DNA of 64,000 nt from Robiginitalea aestuariiviva (GTDB taxonomy: Bacteria; Bacteroidota; Bacteroidia; Flavobacteriales; Flavobacteriaceae). The notes under the pieces are model-generated. The model saw only the letters and a list, made by a program, of their open reading frames with translations, was not told the DNA's origin and did no database searches. Made by a program: the position numbers and the translations under genes. Shown here piece after piece: positions 1-7,874 of the stretch (its first letter is position 1; each line of letters starts with the position of its first letter). Location: the NCBI RefSeq assembly GCF_029537735.1, contig NZ_JARPUQ010000001.1, forward strand, positions 494,965 to 558,964, read 5' to 3'.

Positions 1-321
1 TACCAACAGGAACTCACCTACCAGGCGGACCTGAATGCCGCCGCCAACCTAAAAGCCTTCGGGGGGGACCTGCGCATCGAGCGCACGGCATCCGGATTGG
101 GCATCCGTTTCCCGGAAGGCATGGAACCCGCCAAAATCAAAGGAACCTTGTCCCTTTACAGGCCATCCAATAAGCAATTGGATTTTGAAACGCCCATTCA
201 AATATCCGATACGCTATTGCTCATACCCGAAAGCCGCTTGTTGGATGGTCGCTGGGACATACGCCTGGATTGGGAATACCAGGGTACCCCGTATTTGTAT
301 CGGGGACGGGTAACTTATTAA
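1..321 (+). CDS. fixH: FixH/CcoH family protein (5'-truncated by window edge)
   Basis: The reading frame is open from base 1 to a TAA at 319-321, so the start lies upstream of the window; 106 residues are visible. The visible part opens with YQQELTYQADLN and ends in a beta-rich segment with LDGRWDIRLDWEYQG. This matches the C-terminal periplasmic domain of FixH/CcoH, a small membrane-anchored protein needed for assembly of cbb3-type cytochrome c oxidase. The usual N-terminal membrane helix would be outside the window. The TauE/SafE-like gene downstream is the common companion of fixH at the end of cco clusters in Bacteroidota, which supports the call. Identification rests on the short visible domain and context. 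Confidence 0.75.
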   Translation, partial: YQQELTYQADLNAAANLKAFGGDLRIERTASGLGIRFPEGMEPAKIKGTLSLYRPSNKQLDFETPIQISDTLLLIPESRLLDGRWDIRLDWEYQGTPYLYRGRVTY

Positions 322-481
322 TTAGAAAATGTGCCCATTTGAAAATTTGAAAATGGGGATTCGTTCAACCATAATAATGGCTCCCTGAAATCAACTATCA
401 GGAAACGTTCCGTTTTAAGGGCCGCGGTCAATTAAGCTCCTTTTAAAGGAATGAACCATGAAGCTTGAATGCTGCAATTTC

Positions 482-528
482 CAAATTCACAAATTTTCAA
501 ATTCACAAATTTTCAAATTCACAAATTG
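482..528. repeat. Tandem 16-bp AT-rich repeat ahead of the TauE-like gene
   Basis: The unit CAAATTCACAAATTTT starts at 482, 498 and 514; the third copy diverges at its last base. The array ends five bases before the ATG at 533. It is much more AT-rich than its surroundings. It could be a slippage-prone spacer, or it could affect translation start. Function unknown. Confidence 0.8.
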
Positions 529-532
529 AAAA

Positions 533-1237
533 ATGATCGCAACCGCCTTCATATTAGGTCTGATGGGAAGCCTGCACTGCATTGGCATGTGCGGCCCCAT
601 CGCTTTTATGCTGCCCCTGGACCGGGAGCGGCCGGTTGCCCGCTATGCCCAGCTGGGGCTGTACCATGTGGGGCGCCTGCTGGCCTACGGGGCTATTGGC
701 CTGATCTTTGGGCTGGTCGGTCGCGGCCTCTACCTTTTCGGGTTCCAGCAATACCTGTCTATTGGGGTAGGGTTGATCATGATCCTTTCGGTGGTTGTGC
801 CGTCCCACTGGTTTTCCCGCTGGCAACTGACCCGCCCGGCCTACCGCCTGGTGGGGCGCCTTAGAAATGCCCTGGGCAATCAATTGAAACAGCGCGGGCC
901 GGACACCTTCCTCACCCTGGGTCTGCTCAATGGGCTGTTGCCCTGCGGCCTGGTATACATGGCCCTGATCGGTGCCATGGCCCTGGCCTCGGCGCCCGAA
1001 GGCGCCGCATATATGATGCTGTTCGGGGCCGGCACCATCCCGCTGATGAGTGCCGCCGCCCTTTTGGGCAAACTCCTGAAAGGCCGGTGGGCCCCGCTGC
1101 TGAGGCGCACCATCCCTGTGCTGGTAGTGCTGATCGGGGCGTTATTTATCTTGCGTGGGCTGGGGCTGGGCATCCCCTACCTTTCCCCCCCGCCTCCGGG
1201 CCAACACCTGAGCGCGGCAGCGGCCTGTCACCCCTAA
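533..1237 (+). CDS. Sulfite exporter TauE/SafE family membrane protein
   Basis: 234 residues, mostly hydrophobic, with about six predicted membrane helices. Two repeats carry cysteine-proline features: LHCIGMCGP near residues 15-23 and LLPCGLVY near 137-144. These are hallmarks of the TauE/SafE-like, CcdA/UreH-related family. In cbb3 oxidase clusters of Bacteroidota such a protein regularly follows fixH and is thought to help with copper or heme supply to the oxidase; that role is inferred from position. The ATG at 533 directly follows the AT-rich tandem repeat, with no Shine-Dalgarno, which is normal for this phylum. The C-terminus is Pro/Ala-rich and low in complexity. Confidence 0.8.
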   Translation: MIATAFILGLMGSLHCIGMCGPIAFMLPLDRERPVARYAQLGLYHVGRLLAYGAIGLIFGLVGRGLYLFGFQQYLSIGVGLIMILSVVVPSHWFSRWQLTRPAYRLVGRLRNALGNQLKQRGPDTFLTLGLLNGLLPCGLVYMALIGAMALASAPEGAAYMMLFGAGTIPLMSAAALLGKLLKGRWAPLLRRTIPVLVVLIGALFILRGLGLGIPYLSPPPPGQHLSAAAACHP

Positions 1238-1250
1238 ATTTGTACTTTTG
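1235..1250 (+). promoter_or_regulatory. Two abutting Bacteroidota -7 elements
   Basis: TAAATTTG at 1235-1242 is followed at once by TACTTTTG at 1243-1250. Both match the TAnnTTTG -7 consensus of the Bacteroidota primary sigma factor. They overlap the stop of the TauE-like gene and lie about 30 bases before the lipoprotein ATG at 1280. No clear -33 TTTG is visible in the coding sequence upstream. Confidence 0.5.
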
Positions 1251-1279
1251 CCTTGCGAAACGCCAAACAACACGAATTC

Positions 1280-2749
1280 ATGAAATTGCGCAACTATTTC
1301 CCCCTCCTGCTCTTGTTGGTTGCAGCCTGCAAACCGGCCCCGGAAGCGGCCCCCGCAATGGCCGAACCCACCGGCAAGGAAAACGTGGCTTATCAGTGGG
1401 GCGCCATGGCCCTGGAGGCCACCGCCCTGGACACGGAGCGTTTTAAACCCCGCCCGACCATCACCTCCCGTTACCTGGCGCTGATCTTTACGGCCGTTTT
1501 TGATGCCTGGTCCCGTTACGACGCCCATGCCCTCCCGGTTTACCTGCAAGGCGTAGAGCGGGTGCCCGCAGCCCAGCGAATCCGGGAAAACAAGGAAATT
1601 GCCATCAGCTATGCGGCCTATGGGGCCATGAAAGAATATTATTATACGGACAGCACTCTGTTCCGGGGCTTTATGATGGGCCTGGGCCTGGACCCGGATA
1701 ACCACAATATGGATCCGGATAACCCCATTGGGATCGGGAACCTGGCGGCCCGGGCAGTGATCGAAGCCCGGAAAGGCGACGGGGCCAACCAGTATGGGGA
1801 AGAACCGGGTTCCGACGGTATGCCCTATTTTGACTACAGTGGGTACCAGCCGGTAAACAGCCCGGAGCAAAACACAGACATCAACCGCTGGCAGCCCAAA
1901 TACTTCTCGGATGGCATGGGCGGGCGCTATGCCCCAGCTTGCCTGACCCCCTATTGGCAGGATGTGGCCCCCATCGCCCTGGATTCCGCCAGCCAGTTTC
2001 GCCCGGGCCCGCCGCCCATGGTCGGCTCCGAACAGCTGGAAAAAGAGGTGCGGGAAGTGATCGAGATGCAGGCCAACCTGACCGATGCGGACAAAGCCCT
2101 GGTGGAGTTTATGCGGGACGGCCCCAAATCCGTACAGCAGGCCGGGCACTGGCTCAACTTTGCCCAGGATGTTTCCCGACGGGATCAGCATACTCTGGAC
2201 CAGGACGTGAAGATGTATTTCCTGAACCAGATTACCGCCATGGATGCCTTTATCGCCTCCTGGGACTCCAAGATGTTCTACGATTTTGCACGGCCTTACG
2301 CCCTGGTCCACGATTACTTTGAAGGCCAGATGATCAAGGCATGGGGCGGCCCCGGCAAGGGGATGATCGATATGAAGGGCGAGGCCTGGAGGCCGTATTC
2401 GCCCGAAACCTTCCTCTGCCCGCCCTTTCCCAGCTATACCTCGGGCCACAGCACCGTGAGCGGCGCCTGCGGGGAAGCCCTGAAACTCTTTACCGGAGAC
2501 GATTACTTCGGGGAAAAAGTAACCCTGGTACCGGGAATCCTGACGGAAATTGACCCGGCATACTACGGCGACACGGTGGTCCTGGAATTCCCCACCTTTA
2601 CCGAGGCCGCGGAAATGGCTGGGATTTCCCGCGTGATGGGCGGGTACCACATCCAAGCCGACAATATCGCCGGCCTGGAATTGGGGCGGGACGTAGCGCA
2701 CAAAGCCTGGGAATTCTATCAGAAACACCTGGGCATGGACGGGGAATAA
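1280..2749 (+). CDS. Vanadium-dependent haloperoxidase/PAP2-like lipoprotein
   Basis: 489 residues from the ATG at 1280, chosen because it opens a lipoprotein signal peptide (MKLRNYF, a leucine run, then VAAC with Cys16). A longer frame from 1253 would mask it. The C-terminal half has the three phosphate/vanadate-site motifs of the vanadium haloperoxidase/PAP2 superfamily: K331-x6-R338-P339, PSYTSGHS with H390, and SRVMGGYH with H457. Family members either oxidise halides with hydrogen peroxide or act as phosphatases. The PSxxSGHS spacing and length resemble bacterial vanadium chloroperoxidase-like proteins more than short PAP2 lipid phosphatases. The lipobox implies a periplasmic or outer-membrane location. 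Halide use cannot be told from sequence alone. Confidence 0.8.
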   Translation: MKLRNYFPLLLLLVAACKPAPEAAPAMAEPTGKENVAYQWGAMALEATALDTERFKPRPTITSRYLALIFTAVFDAWSRYDAHALPVYLQGVERVPAAQRIRENKEIAISYAAYGAMKEYYYTDSTLFRGFMMGLGLDPDNHNMDPDNPIGIGNLAARAVIEARKGDGANQYGEEPGSDGMPYFDYSGYQPVNSPEQNTDINRWQPKYFSDGMGGRYAPACLTPYWQDVAPIALDSASQFRPGPPPMVGSEQLEKEVREVIEMQANLTDADKALVEFMRDGPKSVQQAGHWLNFAQDVSRRDQHTLDQDVKMYFLNQITAMDAFIASWDSKMFYDFARPYALVHDYFEGQMIKAWGGPGKGMIDMKGEAWRPYSPETFLCPPFPSYTSGHSTVSGACGEALKLFTGDDYFGEKVTLVPGILTEIDPAYYGDTVVLEFPTFTEAAEMAGISRVMGGYHIQADNIAGLELGRDVAHKAWEFYQKHLGMDGE

Positions 2750-2779
2750 ACCCCGCCCGCAACTTTTAATCTGCCGCCG

Positions 2780-4045
2780 ATGAATCTTGTTTCCCTGGAA
2801 GAAGCCGCCGCCTTTGTGGCTTCCGGCAACCGGGTTTTTGTACAGGGGGCCGCCATGACGCCCAATACCCTGGTCAATGCCATCTGCCAGCGCCACAAAG
2901 AGCTGAAACAGGTGGAAATCATTTCCATCCACACGGACGGGGAGGTGCTCTTTGCCCAGGACCCGTACCGGGCTGCCTTCCGCATCAATACCTGTTTTGT
3001 GGGCAGCAATATGCGCCAGGCCGTAAACACCAACCAGGGCGATTACATTCCCATTTTCCTGAGTGAAATCCATTTATTGTTCCGCCGGGGCATCCTTCCG
3101 CTCGATGTGGCCGTGGTGCAGGTTTCGCCCCCGGACAAACACGGGTATTGCTCCCTTGGGGTTTCGGTGGATATCACCCTGCCTGCCGTGCAGCAGGCCA
3201 AAAAAGTCATTGCCCAGCTTAACCCCCACGTGCCCCGCACCCACGGGGACGGTATCATCCACATTAGCCAGATTGACGCCCTGGTGGAAGTGCCCGAGCC
3301 CATCCACCGGTACCCAGGGGCTCCCATTTCTGAAACTGAGGCCCGGATCGGGGCCCATGTGGCTTCTCTGGTGGAAGACGGCGCCACCCTGCAGATGGGG
3401 ATTGGGAACATCCCGAATGCCGTCCTTCAAAACCTGGGCGGGCACCGGCGCCTGGGCATCCATACAGAGATGTTTTCAGATGGCATCCTTCCCCTGGTGG
3501 ATTCCGGGGTGATTACCGGGGAGGAAAAGCGCCTGGACACCAACAAGATTGTTACCAGCTTTGCAGCCGGCTCCCAGGCCCTGTATGACTTTGTGGACGA
3601 CAACCCCCTGGTCCACTTCCGGGAAGCAGCCTATACCAACGACACCGCCCATATCCGGGCCAACCCCAGGGTTACCGCCATTAACAGCGCCATTGAAATT
3701 GACCTCACCGGGCAGGTGTGTGCAGACACCATCGGGAGCTTCCAGTACTCCGGGGTAGGCGGGCAGATGGATTTCATCAGGGGGGCATCCCTTTCGGAAG
3801 GCGGGAAACCCATCTTTGCCCTCCCCTCCACCACGGCCAGGGGCATTTCGAAAATCACCCCCTTCCTCCAACACGGGGCCGGGGTAACCACTACCCGGGC
3901 ACACGTGCATTACGTGGTCACGGAGTATGGGGTGGTAAACCTTTTCGGGAAAAACCTGCAGCAACGGGCCAAAGCGCTGATCTCCATTGCCCACCCCCAG
4001 CATAGGGAAGCGCTGGAAGCCGCAGCCCGGGAACGATTCGGATAA
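2780..4045 (+). CDS. Acetyl-CoA hydrolase/transferase family (4-hydroxybutyrate CoA-transferase type)
   Basis: 421 residues, a full-length class I CoA-transferase of the acetyl-CoA hydrolase/4-hydroxybutyrate CoA-transferase family. Visible features are SPPDKHGYCSLG (116-127), the GIGNIPNAV loop (208-216), the LGIHTEMFSDG segment with the likely catalytic Glu230, and a C-terminal GVGGQMDF loop typical of the CoA-binding domain. The enzyme would exchange CoA between acetate or another short acid and an acyl-CoA through a glutamyl-CoA thioester. The substrate cannot be read from sequence. It starts 30 bases after the haloperoxidase-like gene and may be co-transcribed, although the two have no obvious shared pathway. 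Confidence 0.85.
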   Translation: MNLVSLEEAAAFVASGNRVFVQGAAMTPNTLVNAICQRHKELKQVEIISIHTDGEVLFAQDPYRAAFRINTCFVGSNMRQAVNTNQGDYIPIFLSEIHLLFRRGILPLDVAVVQVSPPDKHGYCSLGVSVDITLPAVQQAKKVIAQLNPHVPRTHGDGIIHISQIDALVEVPEPIHRYPGAPISETEARIGAHVASLVEDGATLQMGIGNIPNAVLQNLGGHRRLGIHTEMFSDGILPLVDSGVITGEEKRLDTNKIVTSFAAGSQALYDFVDDNPLVHFREAAYTNDTAHIRANPRVTAINSAIEIDLTGQVCADTIGSFQYSGVGGQMDFIRGASLSEGGKPIFALPSTTARGISKITPFLQHGAGVTTTRAHVHYVVTEYGVVNLFGKNLQQRAKALISIAHPQHREALEAAARERFG

Positions 4046-4121
4046 GAAGCCCACTCCTGCAGGTTGCGCCTGCCGGGGGAATCGCGTATCTTCAGCGGGC
4101 AAACCTCAAAACCTTACCCGC

Positions 4122-5510
4122 ATGAAACCGGAACAAAACCCCCGCAGGAACTTTCTCAAAAAAGCAGGGCTGGCCACGGCAGGGCTCGCCACAGGCCCTT
4201 ACCTGATGGCTGCCCACGGGCAAACCCGCCCCCTCACCCGCCTGGCCGGACAGGCCCCGATGGCCAACGACCATATCCAGTTGGGTCTCATCGGGTGCGG
4301 CATACAGGGCATTTACGATACCCGCTCTGCCCTGGAAGTACCCGGGGTAACCCTGACTGCGGTTTGTGACCTTTATACGGGCCGCCTGGAACGGGCCACG
4401 GAACTTTGGGGGGAAGGGCTGTTCTTAACCCAGGATTACCGGGAATTGCTGGCGCGTCCGGATATTGACGCTGTAATAGTGGCCACCCCGGACCACTGGC
4501 ACAAACGCATTGTGATAGACGCCCTGGAAGCCGGAAAAGCGGTGTACTGCGAAAAACCCATGGTACAACAGGCCGCGGAAGGCCATGAGATCATAGCAGC
4601 CGAACGGAAAACCGGTGGTATCCTGCAGGTAGGCAGCCAGGGCATGTCTTCCCTGGGCAATGAAAAGGCACGGGAGCTATACCAGGCCGGGGCTATCGGG
4701 GAAATTGTAATGCTGGACATGTACAACGACCGCTATTCGGCCGAAGGGGCCTGGCAGTATCCCATCCCCCCGGACGCCAATCCGGATACCGTAGATTTTG
4801 ACACCTTCCTGGGCCGTGCCCCGAAACGCCCCTACGACAATACGCGCTTCTTCCGCTGGCGCAATTACCGGGATTACGGTACCGGGGTAGCCGGGGACTT
4901 GTTTGTTCACGCCTTTTCCACCCTGCACTACATCCTGGACAGCCAGGGCCCGGTACGGGCGCTTTCCACGGGCGGGCTACGCTATTGGAACGACGGACGC
5001 GATGTGCCGGATGTAACCCTGACCTTCTACGACTTCCCCAAAACGGATACCCATGCCGCCTTTAATGCCTCCTTCCGCGTAAACTTTATTGCCGGTGGCG
5101 GTGGCGGTGGCGGTTTCCGGATGGTGGGGACCGAGGGCGCCATGGAAGTGGGGCAGCGCTCGGTAAAACTCAGCCGGACGGCACTGGGCATGGCCCCTGG
5201 GGGCTACTCCATGGTGGCCCAGACCGAAGCCAACCAGCAGGCCCTCAGGGAACAATTTGCCAAACAGTTCCCGCCAAACCGGGCAGAACAGCTGGAGTTG
5301 GGCGAAACGGTATGGGAGGCTCCCCGCGATTACCAGGGCGGGCATTACGACCACTTCCACAACTTCTTTGAAGCGGTGCGTGGCAATAAGAAGGTTGTAC
5401 AGGACGCCACCTTCGGGCTTCGCGCTGCCGGAGCGGCCCTGCTGGCCAACGAAAGCTACTTCAAAGGGCAGCCTGTAGCCTGGGACCCTGTTAAGATGCG
5501 GTTGGTATAA
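4122..5510 (+). CDS. Tat-exported Gfo/Idh/MocA family oxidoreductase
   Basis: 462 residues from the ATG at 4122, which opens a twin-arginine signal (RRNFLKKAG followed by an Ala/Gly/Leu stretch). A longer frame from 3987 would overlap the previous gene and bury the signal. The Rossmann motif GLIGCGIQG and the EKPMVQQ segment, whose Lys is conserved in the family, mark an NAD(P)-dependent Gfo/Idh/MocA fold. The C-terminal domain has a run of seven glycines around 5094-5114, encoded by alternating GGT/GGC; Gly-rich loops occur here in related exported proteins. Exported members are common in Bacteroidota that degrade polysaccharides and are thought to act on sugars or polyols in the periplasm. 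Substrate unknown. Confidence 0.85.
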   Translation: MKPEQNPRRNFLKKAGLATAGLATGPYLMAAHGQTRPLTRLAGQAPMANDHIQLGLIGCGIQGIYDTRSALEVPGVTLTAVCDLYTGRLERATELWGEGLFLTQDYRELLARPDIDAVIVATPDHWHKRIVIDALEAGKAVYCEKPMVQQAAEGHEIIAAERKTGGILQVGSQGMSSLGNEKARELYQAGAIGEIVMLDMYNDRYSAEGAWQYPIPPDANPDTVDFDTFLGRAPKRPYDNTRFFRWRNYRDYGTGVAGDLFVHAFSTLHYILDSQGPVRALSTGGLRYWNDGRDVPDVTLTFYDFPKTDTHAAFNASFRVNFIAGGGGGGGFRMVGTEGAMEVGQRSVKLSRTALGMAPGGYSMVAQTEANQQALREQFAKQFPPNRAEQLELGETVWEAPRDYQGGHYDHFHNFFEAVRGNKKVVQDATFGLRAAGAALLANESYFKGQPVAWDPVKMRLV

Positions 5511-5524
5511 GCACCATTGAAAAG

Positions 5525-5553
5525 GGAGGCCATCCCGCAGGATGCGCCTCCCC
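5525..5553. terminator. Hairpin between convergent genes
   Basis: GGGAGGC-CATCC (5525-5536), loop CGCA, then GGATG-C-GCCTCCC (5541-5553) form a strong stem with one bulged C. It lies between the stop of the oxidoreductase and the convergent stress-protein gene. It lacks a clear T-tract on either strand, so it is only a possible bidirectional terminator. Confidence 0.45.
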
Positions 5554-5576
5554 AATCGTAACAGCAACTAAAATCC

Positions 5577-6398
5577 TTATATCTTAAAGGTCATTACCGG
5601 AACGCCGGAATGGTTGGCAATGTCTTCCCCGATACTGCCCATAAAGAAATGGGAAATGCCCTTGCGGCCATGGGTCGGGATGCCAATCAGGTCTGCATGC
5701 ATGGCCTCGGCGTAATTCAGGACGCCGCGTTCCACACTGTAATCGCAATAATGATCTACCTGCATACCGGCCTTGGCACGGTCCAGGAACTTCGAAATCT
5801 GGTCGTTCATATCCGAGCTGCTCAGGAAATGGTCGCCCGGGGTATTGATGTAAACCGCCTTAAAGGCCGCTCCCATCTTGTCTGCAAAAGCCCTGGCCTT
5901 CTGGAAGGCGGGAATGCTGTCTTCCCGGAAATCACAGGCAAAAACAAAGGTGCTGATCGCAAAATTCGGCCGGTCCTTTTTCAGGACCAGGACGGGGATG
6001 TCTGAGGTGCGCACCACCTTCTCTGCATTGGACCCAAAGAAAATTTCCTCCAGGCCGTCCGTGCCGTGGGACCCCATAATAATCAGGTCTGCCTCGTGTT
6101 TCTCGGCAATGTCGTTCACTTCGGAGAAGACCTTGTAATGCTTGATTACCGGAGTAACTTTTACCCCTTCCAGATAGGACTGATCCAGGAATTCCTCCAG
6201 GCGTTTTTCTGCCGCCTTCAGCAGGAATACAATTTGTTCGGGGTGGTAGGCCTCCGAAGAAGAAATCATGGCGTAATTCAACTCCAGCATATGCAGGACT
6301 ATGATCTCCGCCCCGTGCTTCTTGGCCAGGGATGCCGCGGCCTTAAGCGCATATTCGGATTGTTGGGAAAAATCAACGGGAACGATAATGGTTTTCAT
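5577..6398 (-). CDS. Universal stress protein, tandem UspA domains
   Basis: 273 residues holding two UspA domains. Domain 1 (about 1-143) starts TIIVPVDFSQ and ends with an ATP-binding signature of the type GSHGTDG...GSNAEKVV. Domain 2 (about 150-273) ends IPTHGRKG...GSIGEDI. The double-domain architecture is usual in Bacteroidota. The gene follows hemN by 16 bases on the same strand, so the two probably form an operon. With hemN and a nearby cbb3 assembly gene, a role in low-oxygen or energy stress is plausible but inferred. Confidence 0.9.
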   Translation of the reverse strand: MKTIIVPVDFSQQSEYALKAAASLAKKHGAEIIVLHMLELNYAMISSSEAYHPEQIVFLLKAAEKRLEEFLDQSYLEGVKVTPVIKHYKVFSEVNDIAEKHEADLIIMGSHGTDGLEEIFFGSNAEKVVRTSDIPVLVLKKDRPNFAISTFVFACDFREDSIPAFQKARAFADKMGAAFKAVYINTPGDHFLSSSDMNDQISKFLDRAKAGMQVDHYCDYSVERGVLNYAEAMHADLIGIPTHGRKGISHFFMGSIGEDIANHSGVPVMTFKI

Positions 6399-6414
6399 GG
6401 CTTGGGTTTTAAGG

Positions 6415-7773
6415 TTAAACCGTCATAGAGAACAACCGCGTTTCCGGGGCTTTATTGTGTAAACGCAGGTCGAAGGCCATGCAGATGTTCCGGATAAACA
6501 TCCGTCCCTTTTCTGTAACAGACAGCCGGTCCGGGCCCAGAACCACCAGGCCGTCCGATTCGGGTTCCCGCAAACGGGCTTCAATCTCCGCCCGTATTGC
6601 CTCCGGCAGCTCCTTGTCCCAGGCCGTTTCAAAACGGCACATGAGGTCCAGGATATGCCGGCGCACCTGCTGGTCCTGCTCGCTTAGCGCGTGACCGCGC
6701 ATCAGGGGGATGATGCCGCAGGACACCAGGTGTTCGTATTCTTCAATGCTTTTGACATTCTGCGCAAAAGCATACCAGCTGTCGCCAATGCTGGATACGC
6801 CTAGGCCAATCATCAGCCGGGTATTGCTTTCCGTATACCCCATGAAATTCCGGTGCAATTGCCCGGCCTTCATGGCGCGGTACAGGCCGTCCGACGGGAG
6901 GGCAAAATGGTCCATCCCGATCTCGGCGTAACCGGCCTTTTTCAGGGCCTGTTTACCCAGTTCGTACTGCTGCAGCTTTTCGGCCGGGGAGGGCAGGTCG
7001 CTTTCCTTATAGCCCCGCTGGCCATTGCCTTTACGCCAGGGCACGTGAGCATAACTGTAAAAGGCAATGCGGTCCGGGCGGATCTCCGCCGTCTTGCGAA
7101 GGGTCTCCGACATATGGTCCGCCGTCTGCAGGGGTAGGCCATAGATGATATCGTGTCCTACGGAAGTAAAGCCGATTTCTCGGGAAATCCGGGTGATTTC
7201 AGCCACCTGTTCAAAGGACTGAATGCGGTGGATGGCCCGCTGCACGGATTCGCTGTAATCCTGCACCCCATAGGAAACCCGGCGGAAACCGGCATCGTAC
7301 AGGACCTGCAGGTGTTCCCGGGTGGTGTTGCCGGGGTGTCCTTCAAAACTGAATTCCCAGGTCTCGGCCCGGTCCGCTTTACGGAAAAGCCCCCGGAGCA
7401 GCATTCCCAGGTTTTCGGGGGAAAAGAATGTGGGGGTACCCCCACCCAGGTGTAATTCCCGGATCATGGGACGGTTGTCAAACAGCTGGCAATAAAGATC
7501 CCACTCTTTTAACAAGGCCTTGATGTAGGGTACCTCCACACTATGCTGGCGCGTAATGCGCTTATGGCATCCGCAAAACGTACACATACTCTCGCAAAAA
7601 GGCAGGTGCAGGTACAGGCTGATGCCCTGGGTTTGGTTGGATTCCTGAAATGCTCTTTTAACGGTCTCTTTCCAGTGCTGGCCGGAAAACCCGTTAGGAT
7701 CCCAATAGGGCACAGTGGGGTAACTGGTATACCGCGGCCCAGGGACATTGTATTTTTGTACCAATCCACACAT
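6415..7773 (-). CDS. hemN: Oxygen-independent coproporphyrinogen III oxidase HemN
   Basis: 452 residues from the ATG at 7773 (MCGLVQKYNVPGPRYTSYP), which matches the usual HemN N-terminus; an upstream ATG at 7818 would add 15 residues with no family resemblance. The radical-SAM motif is C60-x3-C64-x2-C67-G-C69, the HemN form of CxxxCxxC, followed by LHLGGGTPTF. HemN decarboxylates two propionates of coproporphyrinogen III to give protoporphyrinogen IX without oxygen, supplying heme under microaerobic or anaerobic conditions. It probably leads an operon with the stress-protein gene. A candidate FNR-type site lies about 50 bases upstream. Confidence 0.95.
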   Translation of the reverse strand: MCGLVQKYNVPGPRYTSYPTVPYWDPNGFSGQHWKETVKRAFQESNQTQGISLYLHLPFCESMCTFCGCHKRITRQHSVEVPYIKALLKEWDLYCQLFDNRPMIRELHLGGGTPTFFSPENLGMLLRGLFRKADRAETWEFSFEGHPGNTTREHLQVLYDAGFRRVSYGVQDYSESVQRAIHRIQSFEQVAEITRISREIGFTSVGHDIIYGLPLQTADHMSETLRKTAEIRPDRIAFYSYAHVPWRKGNGQRGYKESDLPSPAEKLQQYELGKQALKKAGYAEIGMDHFALPSDGLYRAMKAGQLHRNFMGYTESNTRLMIGLGVSSIGDSWYAFAQNVKSIEEYEHLVSCGIIPLMRGHALSEQDQQVRRHILDLMCRFETAWDKELPEAIRAEIEARLREPESDGLVVLGPDRLSVTEKGRMFIRNICMAFDLRLHNKAPETRLFSMTV

Positions 7774-7821
7774 AGAGGTTGCTGTTTGATACAAAACTAG
7801 CCGGTGGGCCCGGTTCAAAAC

Positions 7822-7835
7822 ATGATAAAAATCAG
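7822..7835 (-). promoter_or_regulatory. Candidate Crp/Fnr-type operator upstream of hemN
   Basis: ATGATAAAAATCAG contains the dyad TGAT-N4-ATCA (7823-7834), matching 8 of 10 positions of the FNR consensus TTGAT-N4-ATCAA. It sits about 50 bases ahead of the hemN start, inside the short gap to the next gene. Control of hemN by FNR-type activators is known in several bacteria. Use of this site here is inference. Confidence 0.4.
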
Positions 7836-7874
7836 GCCGCTAACCCTGGATCGCAGATTTCATCCGGCTCCGGG

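Noticed and set aside
1142-3073. 643-codon open frame on the minus strand opposite the haloperoxidase-like and CoA-transferase genes
   Set aside because: Same shadow pattern. The sense strand carries clear motifs for two families and the antisense product has none.
5094-5114. Seven-glycine run in the exported oxidoreductase suspected as a frameshift or phase-variable tract
   Set aside because: The hexamer alternation keeps the frame and related exported proteins carry Gly-rich loops at this point.
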